Shown here: positions 21,189-33,470 of the stretch, piece by piece | How the letters are laid out: each line of letters begins with the position of its first letter | Position numbering within the stretch: the first letter of the stretch is position 1 | Assembly: GCF_023065955.2 (NCBI RefSeq) | Contig: NC_079873.1 | Span: forward strand, 101,656,128-101,720,127 | Reading direction: 5' to 3' | DNA from: Ursus arctos | Taxonomy: Eukaryota; Chordata; Mammalia; Carnivora; Ursidae | Length of the DNA stretch: 64,000 bases | Position numbers and translations under genes: made by a program | The notes under the pieces: model-generated | What the model saw: the letters and a program-made list of their open reading frames with translations, nothing else | Told to the model about the DNA's origin: nothing | The model's database searches: none

Positions 21189-22504
21189 AAATGCCCATGC
21201 TACCCAGAGGAATCTACAGATTCAATGCAATCCTTATCAAAATACCAATAGCATTTTTCACAAAACTAGAACAAATAATTTGAAACCTTGTATGGGACAA
21301 CAAAAGACCCTAAATAGCCTATGCAATCTTGAGAAATGAAAACAAAGCTGGAGCTATCACAATTCCAAATTTCAAGTTATATTACAAAGCTGTAGTAAAC
21401 AAAACAGTATGGTACTGGCACAAAAATAGACAGATCAACAGAACAGAATAGAGAGCCTAGAAATAAACCCACACTTAGATGGTCAATTACTCTATGATAA
21501 AAGAGGCAAGAATCTACAATGGGGAAAAATAGTCTTTTCAATAAATGGTGCTGGGAAAACTGGACAGCTACATGTAAAAGAATGAAAGTGGACCACTTTC
21601 TAACACCACACACAAAAATAAACTCAAAATGGATTAAGAGACAAGCAACCATAAAAATCCAAGAAAAGAACATGGGCAGTAATTTCTCTGACATTGGCCA
21701 TAGCAACACTTTTCTAGGTATGTCGCTAAGGCAAGGGAAACAAAAGCAAATGTAAACTATTGGGACTACACCAAAATAAAAAGCTTTTTACAGTGAAGGA
21801 AATAATCAACAAAACAAAAGGCAACCTACTGAATAGGAGAAGATATTCTCAAATGATAGATCCTATAGGGATTGATATTCAAAATTCATAAAGAACTCAT
21901 ACAACTCAATACCAAAAACACAAATCTAATAAATAAAATAATAAAATCTAATAAATCTAATAAAAAAATGGGCAGAGGACTTGAATAGAAATTTTTCCAA
22001 AGAAGACCTACAGATGGCCAACAGACAAAAGAAAAGATGCTCAACAATACTCATCATCAAGGAAATGCAAATTAAAACCACAATGGTATATCATCTTACA
22101 CTTGTCAGAATAGCTAAAATAAAAAAGACAAGAAATAACAAGTGGTGGGGAATGTGGAGAAAAGGAAGCCGCACATACTATTTGTGGGAATGTACTTGGC
22201 AAGACAGTATGGAGGTTCCTCAAAAAATTAACATTAGAAAAACATATGATCTAATAGCACCCTATGTTCATTGCAGCATTATTTACAATAGCAAGATATG
22301 AAAGCAACCCAATTGTCCACCAGTAGACGAATGGATAAGGAAAATGTAGTATATGAATTCAATGGAATATTACACAGCCATAAAAAAGGATGAGATTGTG
22401 CCATTTGCAGCAACATGGATTGATCTAGAAGGTATTATCCTAAGTGAAAAATCAAAGTGAGAAAGACAAATACCATATGATTGTACTCATACGTGGAATC
22501 TTTT

Positions 22505-22734
22505 TTAAAAAAAGAAAAGGAATAAATAAACGAAAAGCAGAATCAAGCCTATAAATACAGAGAACTTATGGTTGCCAGAGGGAAGAGGGTTAAGAGAATC
22601 AGTAAAGTGGGTTAAGGGGAGCAGGAGGTACAGGCTTCCAGTTATGGAATGAATAAGTAATGGGAATGAAAAGCACACCACAAGGGACATAGTCAATGAT
22701 GTTATAATAGTGTTGTATGGTAACAAATTTGTAA
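22505..22734 (+). other. L1-B 3' UTR remnant
   Basis: Typical old L1 tail words: 'acttatggttgccagaggg', 'gaatgaataagtaatggga', 'gacatagtcaatgatgtt'. The poly(A) tail is not recognisable; L1-C-like ORF2 sequence follows directly. Confidence 0.65.
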
Positions 22735-23507
22735 ATATTTATGTATCCAACACAGGAGCACCTAAATATATAAAGTAAATATTAACAGACCTAAAGGGAG
22801 AAATTGACAGCAATACAGTAATAGTAGGGAATTTTAATGCCCCCAGTTACATCAATGGATAGATCACCAGATAAAAAATCAATAAGGAAATACTGGCCTT
22901 AAAAGACACCTTAGACCAGATGGACTTAATAAGTATTACATAGAGTAGTCCATCCAAAAGCAGCAGAATACACTTCCTTCTCAAGTACACAAGGAACATT
23001 CTTCAGGAAAAATCACATTAGTCCACAAAACAAGTCTCAATAAATTTAAAAAAAATCCTATTAAATATCTTCTCTAATCACAATGGTATGAAACTAGAAA
23101 TCAATTATAAAAAGAAAACTGAAAAATTCACAAATAGGTGGAGATTAAACACACTACTGAAAAACCAGTGGGTCAATAAAGAAACCAAAGGAGAAACAAA
23201 ACAAAACAACGATAACAAAAAATAAAATAAAAAAATAATAACACCTGCAGACAAATGAGAATGGAAATACAACAGTCCAAAATTTATGGGATGCAGCAAA
23301 AACAGTTTTAAGAGGGAAGTTTATAGCTATGAACGCCTACAACAAGAAACAAGAAAAATCTCAAATAATCTAATTCTACACCTAAACAAAGTACAAAAAA
23401 AAAGGCCCAAAGTTAATAAAGGAAATAATAAAGATCAGAGCAAAAATAAATGAAATAGAGACAAAAAAATAGAAAAGATCAATGAAATTAAGAGCTGGTT
23501 CTTTTGA

Positions 23508-24471
23508 CTGGTATCCAAGATTTACAAAGAACTTCTCAAACTCAATACACGAGAAACAAATAAACAAATCAAAAAATGGGCAGATGATATGAACAGACAC
23601 TTCTCCAATGAAGACATACAAATGGCTAACAGATACATGAAAAAATGTTCAACATCATTAGCCATCAGGGAAATTCAAATCAAAACCACACTAAGATACC
23701 ACCTCATGCCAGTTAGAATGGCAAAAATTGACAAGGCAAGAAACAACAATTGCTGGAGAGGATGTGGAGAAAGGGGATCCCTCCTACATTGTTGGTGGGA
23801 ATGCAAGTTGGTACAACCACTGTGGAAAACAGTGTGGAGGTCCCTTAAAAAGTTAAAATTTGAGCTACCCTATGATCCAGCCATTGCACTACTGGGTATT
23901 TACCCCAAAGATACAGACGTAGTGAAGAGAAGGGCCATATGCATACCAATGTTCATAGCACCTTTGTCCACAATAGCTAAATCGTGGAAGGAGCCGAGAT
24001 GCCCTTCAACAGATGACTGGATTAAGAAGTTGTGGTCCATATATACAATGGAATATTACTCAGCTATCAAAAAGAACGATTTCTCAACATTTGCTGCAAC
24101 AAGGACGGCACTGGAGGAGATAATGCTAAGTGAAACAAGTCAAGCAGAGAAAGACAATTATTATATGGTTTCTCTCATCTATGGAACATAAGAACTAGGA
24201 AGATCGGTAGGGGAAGAAAGGGTTAAAGAAACAGGGGGTAATCAGAAGGGGGAATGAAGCATGCGAGACTATGGACTCTGAGAAACAAACTGAGGGCTTC
24301 AAAGGGGAGGGGGGTGGGGGAATGGGATAGACCGGTGATGGGTAGTAAGGAGGGCATGTATTGCATGGTGCACTGGGTGTTATACGCAACTGATGAATCA
24401 TTGAACTTTACATCAAAAACCAGGGATGTACTGTATGGTGATTAACATAATATATAAAAAACATTTTAAAA
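23508..24471 (+). mobile_element. young L1, 5'-truncated, 964 bp
   Basis: Contains the ORF2 C-terminal region from 'ctggtatccaag' on, the zinc-knuckle frame (23589-24191, 200 codons, open to the normal ORF2 stop), the 3' UTR with G-runs, and a short A-rich tail. An 18-bp duplication aagagctggttcttttga (23490-23507 and 24472-24489) made from the old L1 flanks it, so it inserted into L1-C. It is nearly identical to copy 1. The frame is a fragment without its own promoter or RT. Confidence 0.96.
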
Positions 24472-24962
24472 AAGAGCTGGTTCTTTTGAAAAGATAAACA
24501 AAATTAATAAATCTTCAGCTAGACTCACCAAGAAAAAGAAAGAGCCACAAAATAAATTAATTAAATAAAAAAAATAAATAAAATCAGACATAAAAGGAGA
24601 GGTCATAACATACCACAGAAATAAAAAGAATCGCAAGTTGCAACTACAAACAGTTATATGCCTACAAACTGGACAACCAGAAGAAATGGTTAAATTCCTA
24701 CAAACCTGCAACCTTCTAAGACTGAATCATGAAGAAATACAAAATCTGAATAGACTGATTACCAGCAGAAATTGAATCAGTCATCAAAAACCTTCCAACA
24801 AACAAAAGTGGAGGACCAGACAGCCTCACTGGTGAATTCTATTAAATAGTCAAAGAAGACTTAATACCTATCTTCAAATTCTTTCAAAAAAATTAAAGAG
24901 GGAATGCTTCCAAATTCATTTTTTTAGGCCAGCATTACCCTGACACCAAATCCATATTAAGA

Positions 24963-24963
<1 letters not shown>

Positions 24964-25012
<49 letters not shown>
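24964..25012 (+). repeat. (AC)n microsatellite
   Basis: About 25 uninterrupted AC units inside the old L1 ORF2 remnant, ending at the left duplication of the next insertion. Confidence 0.97.
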
Positions 25013-25014
<2 letters not shown>

Positions 25015-25023
25015 TACGGGCCA

Positions 25024-25371
25024 GGATGGAGCTGGAGAGTATAATGCTAAGCAAAATAAGTCAGTCAGAGAATGAAATCATATGGCATTTTTCTCTCATA
25101 GGTGAAATTTAAGAAACAAATCAAATAAGCAAAGAAAAAAGGGGGCGGGGCTAAACCAAGAAACTTAACTCTTAACTATAGAGAACAAATGGATGGTCAC
25201 CAGAAGGGAGGTGATTGGGGCGATGGGTGAAATAGGTGATGGAGATTAAGGAATACACTTGTTGTGATGAGCACCAAGTGATATGTGGAATTGTTGAATC
25301 ACTGTATTGTACACCTGAGACTAATATTACACTGTATGTTAAACAACTGGAATTTAAATAACTTTTTAAAA
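25024..25371 (+). mobile_element. older L1 3' end, 5'-truncated
   Basis: Starts with 'ggatggagctggagagta', the last part of ORF2, and ends 'aactggaatttaaataac'. It is a different, older tail family from the young L1s. An imperfect 11-bp duplication attac(g/a)ggcca flanks it (25013-25023 and 25372-25382). Confidence 0.8.
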
Positions 25372-25625
25372 ATTACAGGCCAATATCCTGAATGAATATA
25401 AATGCAAGTATCCTCAACGGAGTATTAGCAAACCTAATTCAATAATATGTTAAAAGGATCAGACACCGTGATCAAGTGGGATTTTTTCCAGTGATATAAG
25501 AATGGTTCATTACCCACAGATCAATCAACATCGTATACTACATTAACAAGATGAAAGATAAAAATCATATGATCATCTCAATAGATGCAGAAAAAGCATT
25601 GGACAAAATTTATGATAAAAAACCC

Positions 25626-25710
25626 ACCTAATGATGTACTATATGTTGGCTAATTGAACATAATAAAAAAATGAATGAATGAATGAATGAATAAATAAAT
25701 AAATCAAAAC
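25626..25710 (+). mobile_element. 85-bp L1 tail-only stub
   Basis: Only the last bases of an L1 ('gtactatatgttggctaat') and a tail that has become (aatg)n/(aata)n. The 9-bp aaaaaaccc occurs at 25617-25625 and 25711-25719, and the old ORF2 reads across once the stub is removed. Confidence 0.75.
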
Positions 25711-25924
25711 AAAAAACCCTCAGCAAAGTGGGGATAGAGGGAACATACCTCAGAAATCATAAAATATCTGAGTTCAAAGGATTCCTAGAGGTCTTCAAGT
25801 TAACATTCCCACCTAATGAAGGATCTCCTTGATAGACAGTCATCCTACCTCTACTTGACCTCTACTTAAATACTTACAGGGGTGGGAAACTCATATACCT
25901 GTAAATTATTAAATTTATTAATTC

Positions 25925-26480
25925 ATTAAACATATAATTATCGAGAACCAAGTATGTGTCAGGTACTATTTTAGGTATGATGGAGAGACAGTGGTAAGCA
26001 AGACAAACAAGATACTTACTCTCATGGAGCTTATATTCTATTTGTAAGGAAATAAATAACTATCAAGTAAATAAGTACATAAATAGGATAATTCCAGACC
26101 AAAATGCAATCAAGTAAAAAAGGGGTTATGTGATAAATAATTAAAAGTAGGAGGCATAGGGGTTAATAATATTAGATTGGTTGGTCAGGGAAGACATCTC
26201 TAAGGAGGTGACATTTGAGGTGAGATTTGAATAAAAGGAGCTAACCACGTAACTATTTTTGGGAAAAGTGATCCATGGAAGAAGAGAAAATAGTAAGTAA
26301 AAAGGCCCTGAGGTAAGACTGTGCCTGATGTGTACAAAGAACAGCAAGGAGGCCAATGTACTGTACTGCAGTGAACAAGGGGAAGTGGTAGGCAATGAGG
26401 TAAGAGAAATAGGCAGAAGCCAATCATGTAGGGCCTTGTAGGTCAGACTTAAGAACTTCATATTTATTCTAAAGGCAATG
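25925..26480 (-). mobile_element. L2 remnant, antisense
   Basis: Read in reverse this is L2 3'-end sequence: 'catggagcttatattctat' is the reverse of the usual 'aatgtaagctccatgag' region, 'gaggtgacatttgaggtgag' is the reverse of the 'tcaaatgtcacctcc' region, and 'gtagggccttgtaggtcag' lies further upstream. Old and non-coding. Flanks at 25756-25924 hold nothing I can name. Confidence 0.75.
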
Positions 26481-29400
26481 GACTGCTCTGCCTTCTAAGA
26501 TGACATACATCAATGTTACACTTCTTCTATATGAAAGTCCTTTACATATTTGAAGACCTTGCTTATATCCCTGCTGTGTCCTCTCTTCTGCAGACCAAAA
26601 GTCACTAAATTTCTTCAACCATTTCTCCCAGGTTGTTTTCAGATTTCTCACTATGTTCTTGCCTCCTTCAACCACATTTATGGACTGTCATCAATTTTGT
26701 TTCAAAAGATAATATACTAGAAGAACATGGTAGATGGATTGCAACAAATGGCTCAAATTCTTCACCTATCAGTGGATCCAGAAACTTTGCTATGGGACTT
26801 TGTGGTATTTTTCCACTCTAGGTGAGGTGTTATTCCCCATCCCTTCATTTTGGGCTTGGATATGTAACTTCCTTCCCCTAATTGAATGATAGCTAATATG
26901 ACATAAGCAGTCTTTGCTTGTTTATGCTTGCTCTGTTAGACTCCTCCCATCATTATACAAACACACCACAATACCCTGTTAGAGAGATGCAAAAGAATAT
27001 GGAGAAGAGCCAAGGAACCCAAGCTGAGGCCATCTTAAACAAGCCAGCCCCTAGGTGACTCACAGATGATTGTAAATTCATGAGCGAGACCAGACAAGAC
27101 CAGAAGAACTGTTCTACTAACTCACTGACTCAAAATCAGTAATACAAGGCTATTGTTTGAAGCCACTCATTTGTAAGGTGGTTTGGTAAGCAGCAATAAT
27201 TTACTGATACAAAGAACTTTCAGTCTCTAGTGTTCCTCCTCCTCCTGCACATGTATGTATATACATACATGTTCCAGCGGGAGAGTTTAAACTTTGTTGC
27301 AATGGCTTTGGTAGGTTTATGAGTATAATGGTGTTTTGTGTCTATGTAATATACATCATATTCATTTAGCTACCTAAATATCACCACCTTGTTTAGACTC
27401 AACTGAATCCTCACTCTACATAGCACAGGGCCTTGCATGGTATGCCAAATGCCAAATCAATCAAAACCCAGACTAAATGTCATATACACAAAGCCTACAC
27501 CTGCTTAAAATGTGCTTTTTCTCTATTTTCTCTCAGATCTTTATGAAATTATGGACCTACTGCAGAGCTAAACTGATTTCTTGGAAGAGCTGAGTTTCCT
27601 ATTGTGTCTAAGGTAATAGAAAGGATATTACTGCTCTTCTAAATCTTCTTGCGGTTGACTTGCTGTGAATTGCTACAGTAAAGTAAAAGGAAATTATTAT
27701 TAGCATTCAAAAAATAAGTTGTTTTAAATAAAGTTTATATTAATTTGCAGACATGACAAACCAAAAAATTCACTTACAATTCCCAATAATTGGTCAGGGC
27801 TTATTAGATGTTTGTATATTTGGATTTACACAGTTTAATATATTTTTTCTTTTGGTTGGTTATTTTTGTCTCATTGGAAAAGAAATTTAAAACAAATTAA
27901 ATTCAATCTTGTTGCCATTGATGTGTCTTGATGCAATAACTGACTTTTTAAAAACTACATATTACAAGAAAACAAAATAGCTCCATCTTGAAGAGTCTTT
28001 CTGGCTATAAAAATGTAGAATGTGCCATAGAGAAATAAGAACGTGTGTTCTCAAATTTTGTGAAAAGTACATACATTTTATTCTCTAGAACCTTAGGATC
28101 ACACAGAGGGTCGTGAGTATAATGCTGAGAGAGGCCTTTGAGAACAAAATAGAAGTAGAGAAATTATTGCTTAGTGTAAAGACATGGAGTGTGGAAAGGA
28201 ATACCTAGGCTCATTCTACTGCTCTCCTACCTCATATTGGTGAATCCTGGGAAAACATTATACAAGATGATGCAGTAAAATCAGGACATAATTCTACTTA
28301 GAATTCTACCAGGCATGACTAGTCTGGTTCCCTAGGCCACGCTCTACTACTCTTGCAAGCTCAATTCTGGGACCCAAGTTGTTCCTAATCAGGAAGGATT
28401 TATAAAGCCTAGTTTAGTATTCAAGCAGCCCATCATTGAACCACCTTTACTACTAGTCATGTTCTGATCACATGGTCCCATTCTAGTAACTGAACTTATT
28501 AAACTTCGCTGTGCTTCAGTTTCCTTATCAAAAAAATGGGATGATATGAGATTTAAGTAAAATAATGCATGTGCCTGACACATAGTAAGAATTTAATAAA
28601 TTCAATACCATAGCTGATATCAAACAACTAATGTGAAGTCACTAAACACGTGCTTAGGAAGAGAAGTACACACAGTCAGCTCTCATGAGATAATATGACC
28701 CTGCTCCACTACACCAATGGATGACCAAGACTTTACCTTATAACCCACTTCAAGTAATCACCCCTGTTATCTCCCCCTGTATCTTAACCCTGATAATCCT
28801 AAAACTTGGCCTTACCTTGCTCTCAAACTACAACCCCATTCCTGCACCCTAGAAGTGACCCCAGCACATTTCATCTACCAGTCCTCTCTGATAAGATGAT
28901 CTCCCTGTTCATCTGGGTCTTGGCATACCTCCTACTCCCAGAGTTTCTATCATCATGTCACAATGCCTGTCAAGCCACCCTGTCTTTGAGGGACCTCTCT
29001 AATTATATTCATCTGCATGAACTGCCACTGTCTTTAGTTATGGATATGGTTAGGGCTCTATCTGGGGTCAAAGAGAGCTTACTGAAACAGGAGTGCAGTT
29101 TATGACTATGAAACAAAGATTTCACTCACCCACAGAAACCAAATATATTTCCTTCTTCTAATTAGTACTGTATTTTCACTATCTGTATACCAAGCAGTAC
29201 TTCTAGGTACTAGTGGTTGAGTAGGCCACCATAAACATACCAGGAGTTTGAAGATGCTATAGACACAGCCCATTCATAAACAGAAAAGAGGTAACATCCA
29301 TTTAATGAACAACTTGCAACATATAATCACACCCAAACTATGAACTCTGAAGTTGGTCCATCATATAAAGTAAATCAGTGCCAATAATTTATTCATACTT

Positions 29401-30189
29401 TCATATGGCTATTGGGTACATTACTTGGTAGCTGGCGAAACTGCAGGCCCATTGATGCAATTACCTGTACAAGTGAGTAAGCAATCCAATTGTGTATATA
29501 ATTATGGCACAGCATTAATGCTGATAATGATGGGAAAGGTGATCTCATAATGACTATGCCAGAAAGAGAAAAAGGGTAATTTGATTTGGAAAACATGACA
29601 CCACTGAGAGCATCTGTAGGCAACTGATAGCTCGTAGATATTCATATGACAGGGGTCACAGGGCAAAGGAAAGGACTTGCCCAGTAAATTTTATTCAGTA
29701 AATAGAAAGGGAAGTATATACCTTACATAGATTATAAAATGACAAATATTTAGGATTGAAATCTATGCAGCAGAGAATCTAAATTTGATTATACAGTCTT
29801 GTTTTAACATCTCAAAAGATCTCAGCATCATCATATGCCTGTGAGTTTCTGCTGAACTATAACTGTGCAGAAATGCTGAGTGATTAAAAGGCTCCTGGAT
29901 TTCTATTCCTCATGGGAATATAATGCACATAATCAGCCTGGGACATCTCTTAAGACCCTACATTAAAAGACATGAAGTCACTGAAGTCTGCATAAAAAGG
30001 CTTCTATAGAAACACAACAACTAAGTCACACTCCAAAAATATCCAGCTTCTCTTATTTACACTACAATTTACTGTTTTCACATGGCCAATATCCCTCTTT
30101 ATTTATCTAGCTAGCCATCTTAGCCCTGAGGGTGGATCACTTGCTTGCTTGCTGATTCTTACATCTATTTTATTGTTTAAGAAATAATC
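26481..30189. other. non-genic with old repeats
   Basis: No supported gene. 26640-27210 ends in 'gtggtttggtaagcagcaa', a phrase common at the end of an old mammalian repeat that I cannot assign. 28500-28605 is MIR-like (sense). The open frames here are short and do not look coding. Confidence 0.4.
27249..27272. repeat. 24-bp perfect palindrome
   Basis: The stretch is its own reverse complement, centred at 27260/27261, and built from atgtatgtat and atacatacat. Probably chance in TA-rich simple sequence. Confidence 0.9.
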
Positions 30190-30870
30190 ATTATTGAACA
30201 TATACTATGTGGTAGACACTAATGTTTTGGGGATTAACCTACATACATACACAACAGGTTCTATGTCCTCAGAGCACACACAAATCTAATGCAAGAGACA
30301 GACCGGTAAACAGCCAAACATAAAAGAACGTGAGGAGTTTCATTTTTGTGTTATCATGGAGCAAAAGAGTAACCCAGAAGAAAAACATTAATCTAGACTT
30401 GGGGAGTCAGAAAAGATTTTCTGGAGGAAATAACATCTGAGACAAAGGACAAGTAGGAAGTAGCTAAACAGCAATAGAGCAGTAGACAAAGCAAAACCCT
30501 TGCTTCCCTGGATCTTCCATATTCGGAAAAACAAATAATAAAAATAATATGTATATATCAGTGTCTAGTGTGAAGAGAAATAGAGCAGAATGTGGAGAAG
30601 CATAATAGGGGTGCACTTTAGACAGATGTTCAAATAAGGCCTTGCTGAGATACTTGAGTAAACTTGAATAACATGAGGGAGCAAGACATGTGGATATCTG
30701 AGGGAGAAATGTTCTAGGCCCTGAGGCAAGAGCATGTTTAAAAAGTTCAAAGACTAACAGAAAAAGCAATGTAGCTAAAGCTGAATGTAGAAGGATCAGA
30801 GAGACAGGAAATTAAATCAGAAGGGAAGCCAAAAACCAGATCACATAGGATTTTGTAGGCTGTAGCAAGA
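30190..30870 (-). mobile_element. L2 remnant, antisense
   Basis: Same order of motifs as at 25925-26480: 'actatgtggtagacacta', then 'tggatatctgagggagaa', 'taggccctgaggcaagagc', then 'cacataggattttgtaggc'. Diverged, non-coding. Confidence 0.7.
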
Positions 30871-31007
30871 TGTTTATTGTTTTGGATTTTGCTTGAACCT
30901 CAGGTGTACAGAACTGAATTAATCACAACTCTTGGTTCAGGTTATACTATCACTGCTTTATAAATTATTCTTTTTATCTATTTACTTTAGTGTCCTAATA
31001 AACATTC

Positions 31008-31209
31008 ATGAACCCACTGCCCAAACCCCAAACTGGAATATTACCTATATTTCTCTATTATCCCATCCCCCCACGACTCCCTGGAAATAACCACTATCCC
31101 ATATTTTATGTTTATCATTCCCTTCCCTTTCTATTAATTTTATCAAGTATATATGCATATCTTAAAAATGTTTTGTTTCACTTGTTTAATCATATTACAA
31201 AATAAATGC
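31008..31209. other. old repeat, left part
   Basis: 'tgaacccactgcccaaac' to 'gttttgtttcacttgttt' resembles an old interspersed repeat whose other part is at 32040-32230. The insertion at 31210-32029 separates them. Confidence 0.45.
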
Positions 31210-32029
31210 CAAGTTTTTAAATAAAGAAACCTAGAGAGACTTTGCTACCAAAGATCACCGATGAAGAGTTTCACCTAAAAAAGCATTTGTAATCGAGTTT
31301 TCTAGTGACGTTGCTGCCACTCACACTCACGTAACATTTCAACCGTCTGCCTCTTGTGTGCGCACAGATAGATCTTCATAGATGGTGCTTTATTATTTAA
31401 CCGGGGATGATCTTATCAGCTATAAACAAGTTTTTGCAAGAAAGATCTCTTACACATTTTTGCTATAGTATTGAGCTGTCCCTTGGTGTCCAGCAAGCAG
31501 GTTTTGACCTAGTTACCGGATGTGGAAGAAGCAGCCCTGAGAGCACCGTCCCCGACAGACCCTCCATGAGCTCAGCCACCGCGCCAGACCTCACTCACCC
31601 TGAGAGGTTGCAGGGGGTGTTCGTCAGGCCCCCAGGACAGGCCGACCTTCAGTAGCGTCCAGAACCTCCAGATGAAAGGTTTGACCAGGCCTTGGGCTAG
31701 GTCTGCAGGACCTGAGCGTCTTGCAAGGTCCAGATCCCTGACTCACATTCTGGGGTGGTCTGGGAATATGGTGCAGAGAACAGCCAGGCAGCCTCATGCC
31801 CCCACGACTACGCTTACGAAGAGGGTGTGTTCCTGACTTCTAGAAGGAAGACTCGGCCATAGCAAAGAAAAGGAGGGAAGGTTGAATTCTACTTTTGTAA
31901 ACACATGAAAAATTATGGTCAAATCCTGTCAGAAATACTCCTAAGTTATTTAATGTCAATCCACACGTAACCAGATATTTTCACCTTGTCAATAATAAAT
32001 TCCTTTGTTTTCCAAAAAAAAAAAAAAAA
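31210..32029 (+). pseudogene. probable processed retrocopy of an unrecognised transcript
   Basis: An 0.8-kb block with higher G+C and many CpGs in its middle (about 31280-31860), unlike its AT-rich flanks. It ends with AATAAA at 31994-31999, 14 bases before a run of 16 A (32014-32029). This is the form of a reverse-transcribed mRNA end. Old repeat sequence seems to continue across it. The longest frame (31407-31655, 82 codons) has no domain that I recognise; most of the block may be 3' UTR. No clear target duplication was found. It could instead be a genomic exon or a SINE-like RNA copy. Confidence 0.5.
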
Positions 32030-33164
32030 CTTGTTCTTGTTTTTTTTTCACTCAGTATCGTATTAGTAAGGTTTATTCACATTATTGTTTGTAGGCATAG
32101 TTCATTCATTTTCACCAATAATAATATCCCATTATGTGAACATTCCACAGATCATTTACTCATTTTCTTATTCATGGCCATTTGGGTGATTCTCCAAATT
32201 TTGCTATTATGAACAATGCTACCACAAACAGTCTAATTAGTAAGTACATGTCTCCTTGCCTATTCCTGAATTTCCCATGCAGTGACTCCTCACTTAATAC
32301 CTGTGTCTGGAATTTCTGATACAGATTGCTCACCTGAATGCCAGAGTAGTACCTGTCTTTATACTTGCCAGATACCATACTTGCCACACCTCTGACAGTT
32401 CAGTCCTCTGGATACCTGCCACACACTATTGACATTTCATTCCATTTTCTAGACCATCTGTTCTCCCCCCCCCTCATTTGCAGTTGACCCTTATGTGGCC
32501 TCTAGTACCTCATCAATAAGATCTCCCCTTTTTAAATTTTATCACATTTGCCTCTTTTACTCTTTTTCAGCTAAAATAATCTTGCTCATTCTATATGGGA
32601 AGAAAAATGTCTTTGCCTATAAAATGATGAACCATTTATTTTCTTTAGGGAGCAAATGTAAATACATTGCCCTTTACTGTATTCAGAACCACCACCTACA
32701 GTTATGCAAAGAACAGCATATCCATCTGTAGAGGCCCTGAATCACCCACCAATACACTTGTGTGTTAATGTCCAACGGAACTAGCAAACCTCAGAGAGAT
32801 CATTGTGAAGACAGTTCTAATTAGGCAAGCAATTCCAAAGGACCACAGGCCATGAAAACACAAGATGACTGAGGCCCCCTGGTGCTTAAGTGAATGACAC
32901 GTTTAAATATAAAGTATCAAAATGGTTGATCACAGTAGGAAGTTCATTAAGTCTAATTAATTATATTTTGATGAGATTCTTAGAGGAATTAATTAACTGT
33001 AAGAGGACCCCAAAATACAACCAAATCGCAACTCCACTTATTAACTAATGTGTGTGGGACCCACCTGGTTCAGGCCATAAGTGGTATGAAATTTTGAAAG
33101 CATGGTTTATACAACACCCTTAAGAACCTCTCATTTAAAACTCTCTCCAGAATGTAGTCAAAAG
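32030..33164. other. non-genic
   Basis: 32040-32230 is the right part of the interrupted old repeat ('tttttcactcagtatcg', 'catggccatttgggtgat'). The rest shows no gene and no element that I can name. Confidence 0.4.
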
Positions 33165-33470
33165 GAACAAACTTCCAGTTATAAGATAAATAAGTACTAG
33201 GGTTGTAATGTACAACATGATGACTACAGTTAACCCTGCTATATGATATATAGGAAAGTTGTTAAGAGAATAAATTCTATGAGTTCTCATCACAACTTTT
33301 TCTTTTTTCTTTTCTTTTTATTTTATTTATGTGAAATGATGGATGTTAGCTGACACTATTGTGGTAATCACTTCACAATATATGTAAATCAAACCATCAT
33401 GCTACATAACTTACACTTATACAGTGACGATGTCAATTATTTCTCAATAAAACTGGAAAAAATCCCTTCT
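33165..33470 (+). mobile_element. old L1 3' UTR remnant
   Basis: Typical tail of old mammalian L1s: 'aaacttccagttataagat', 'gtacaacatgatgactac', 'atgatggatgttagctgac', 'cacaatatatgtaaatca'. No ORF2 sequence. 5'-truncated. Confidence 0.8.

Larger units (their letters stand above)
18800..22500 (+). pseudogene. L1-B ORF2 remnant
   Basis: Endonuclease-like sequence at 18830-19500 ('ctgccaacaagagactcac', 'atgcacccaaaactggag'), then the linker and RT region at 19680-21020 ('atctcaatagatgtagaaaa', 'aggaacaagacaaggatg'), and the C-terminal part at 21190-22500, including the open frame 21519-21755. The block from just after the 'ggaataagaa' point (about 21024) to 'atgcccatgctaccc' (about 21190) has been replaced by a SINE, so roughly 380 bases of ORF2 with the FADD catalytic motif are gone. 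Numerous stops. Confidence 0.85.
15183..22734 (+). mobile_element. old L1 (L1-B), near full length, with very long 5' region
   Basis: Starts with an L1-like 'tctaagatggcaatgtagg', continues through a 2.4-kb 5' region of tandem repeats, a degraded ORF1 (17600-18460), a degraded ORF2 (18800-22500) and a 3' UTR ending near 22734 ('agtgttgtatggtaaca'). Two SINEs lie inside it. I could not find a target duplication, and ORF2 sequence of another old L1 lies on both sides, with about 270 bases of the endonuclease coding region missing between. It may have inserted into L1-C with a deletion, or L1-C may be two separate elements. The age is much greater than copy 1, judging from the many stops. Confidence 0.75.
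22735..25755 (+). pseudogene. old L1 ORF2 remnant (probable continuation of L1-C), heavily interrupted
   Basis: Endonuclease sequence resumes at 'atttatgtatccaacacagg' (22739). Linker sequence runs to 23507 and, after a young L1 insertion, from 24490 to 24960 ('gaaattgaatcagtcatcaa'). RT follows at 25376-25625 ('atgatcatctcaatagatgc') and 25711-25755. Many stops and frameshifts. Four later events lie inside: the young L1 at 23508-24471, the AC microsatellite, the older L1 tail at 25024-25371 and the stub at 25626-25710. Confidence 0.75.

Noticed and set aside
23589..24191. 200-codon open frame, and similar ones at 5948, 38652 and 54187, as a host gene family
   Set aside because: All are the C-terminal end of L1 ORF2 with the zinc-knuckle block, inside elements with TSDs.
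31407..31655. 82-codon frame as a possible small gene
   Set aside because: It shows no domain, has no clear start context, and lies in a block that looks like the 3' part of a processed transcript copy.
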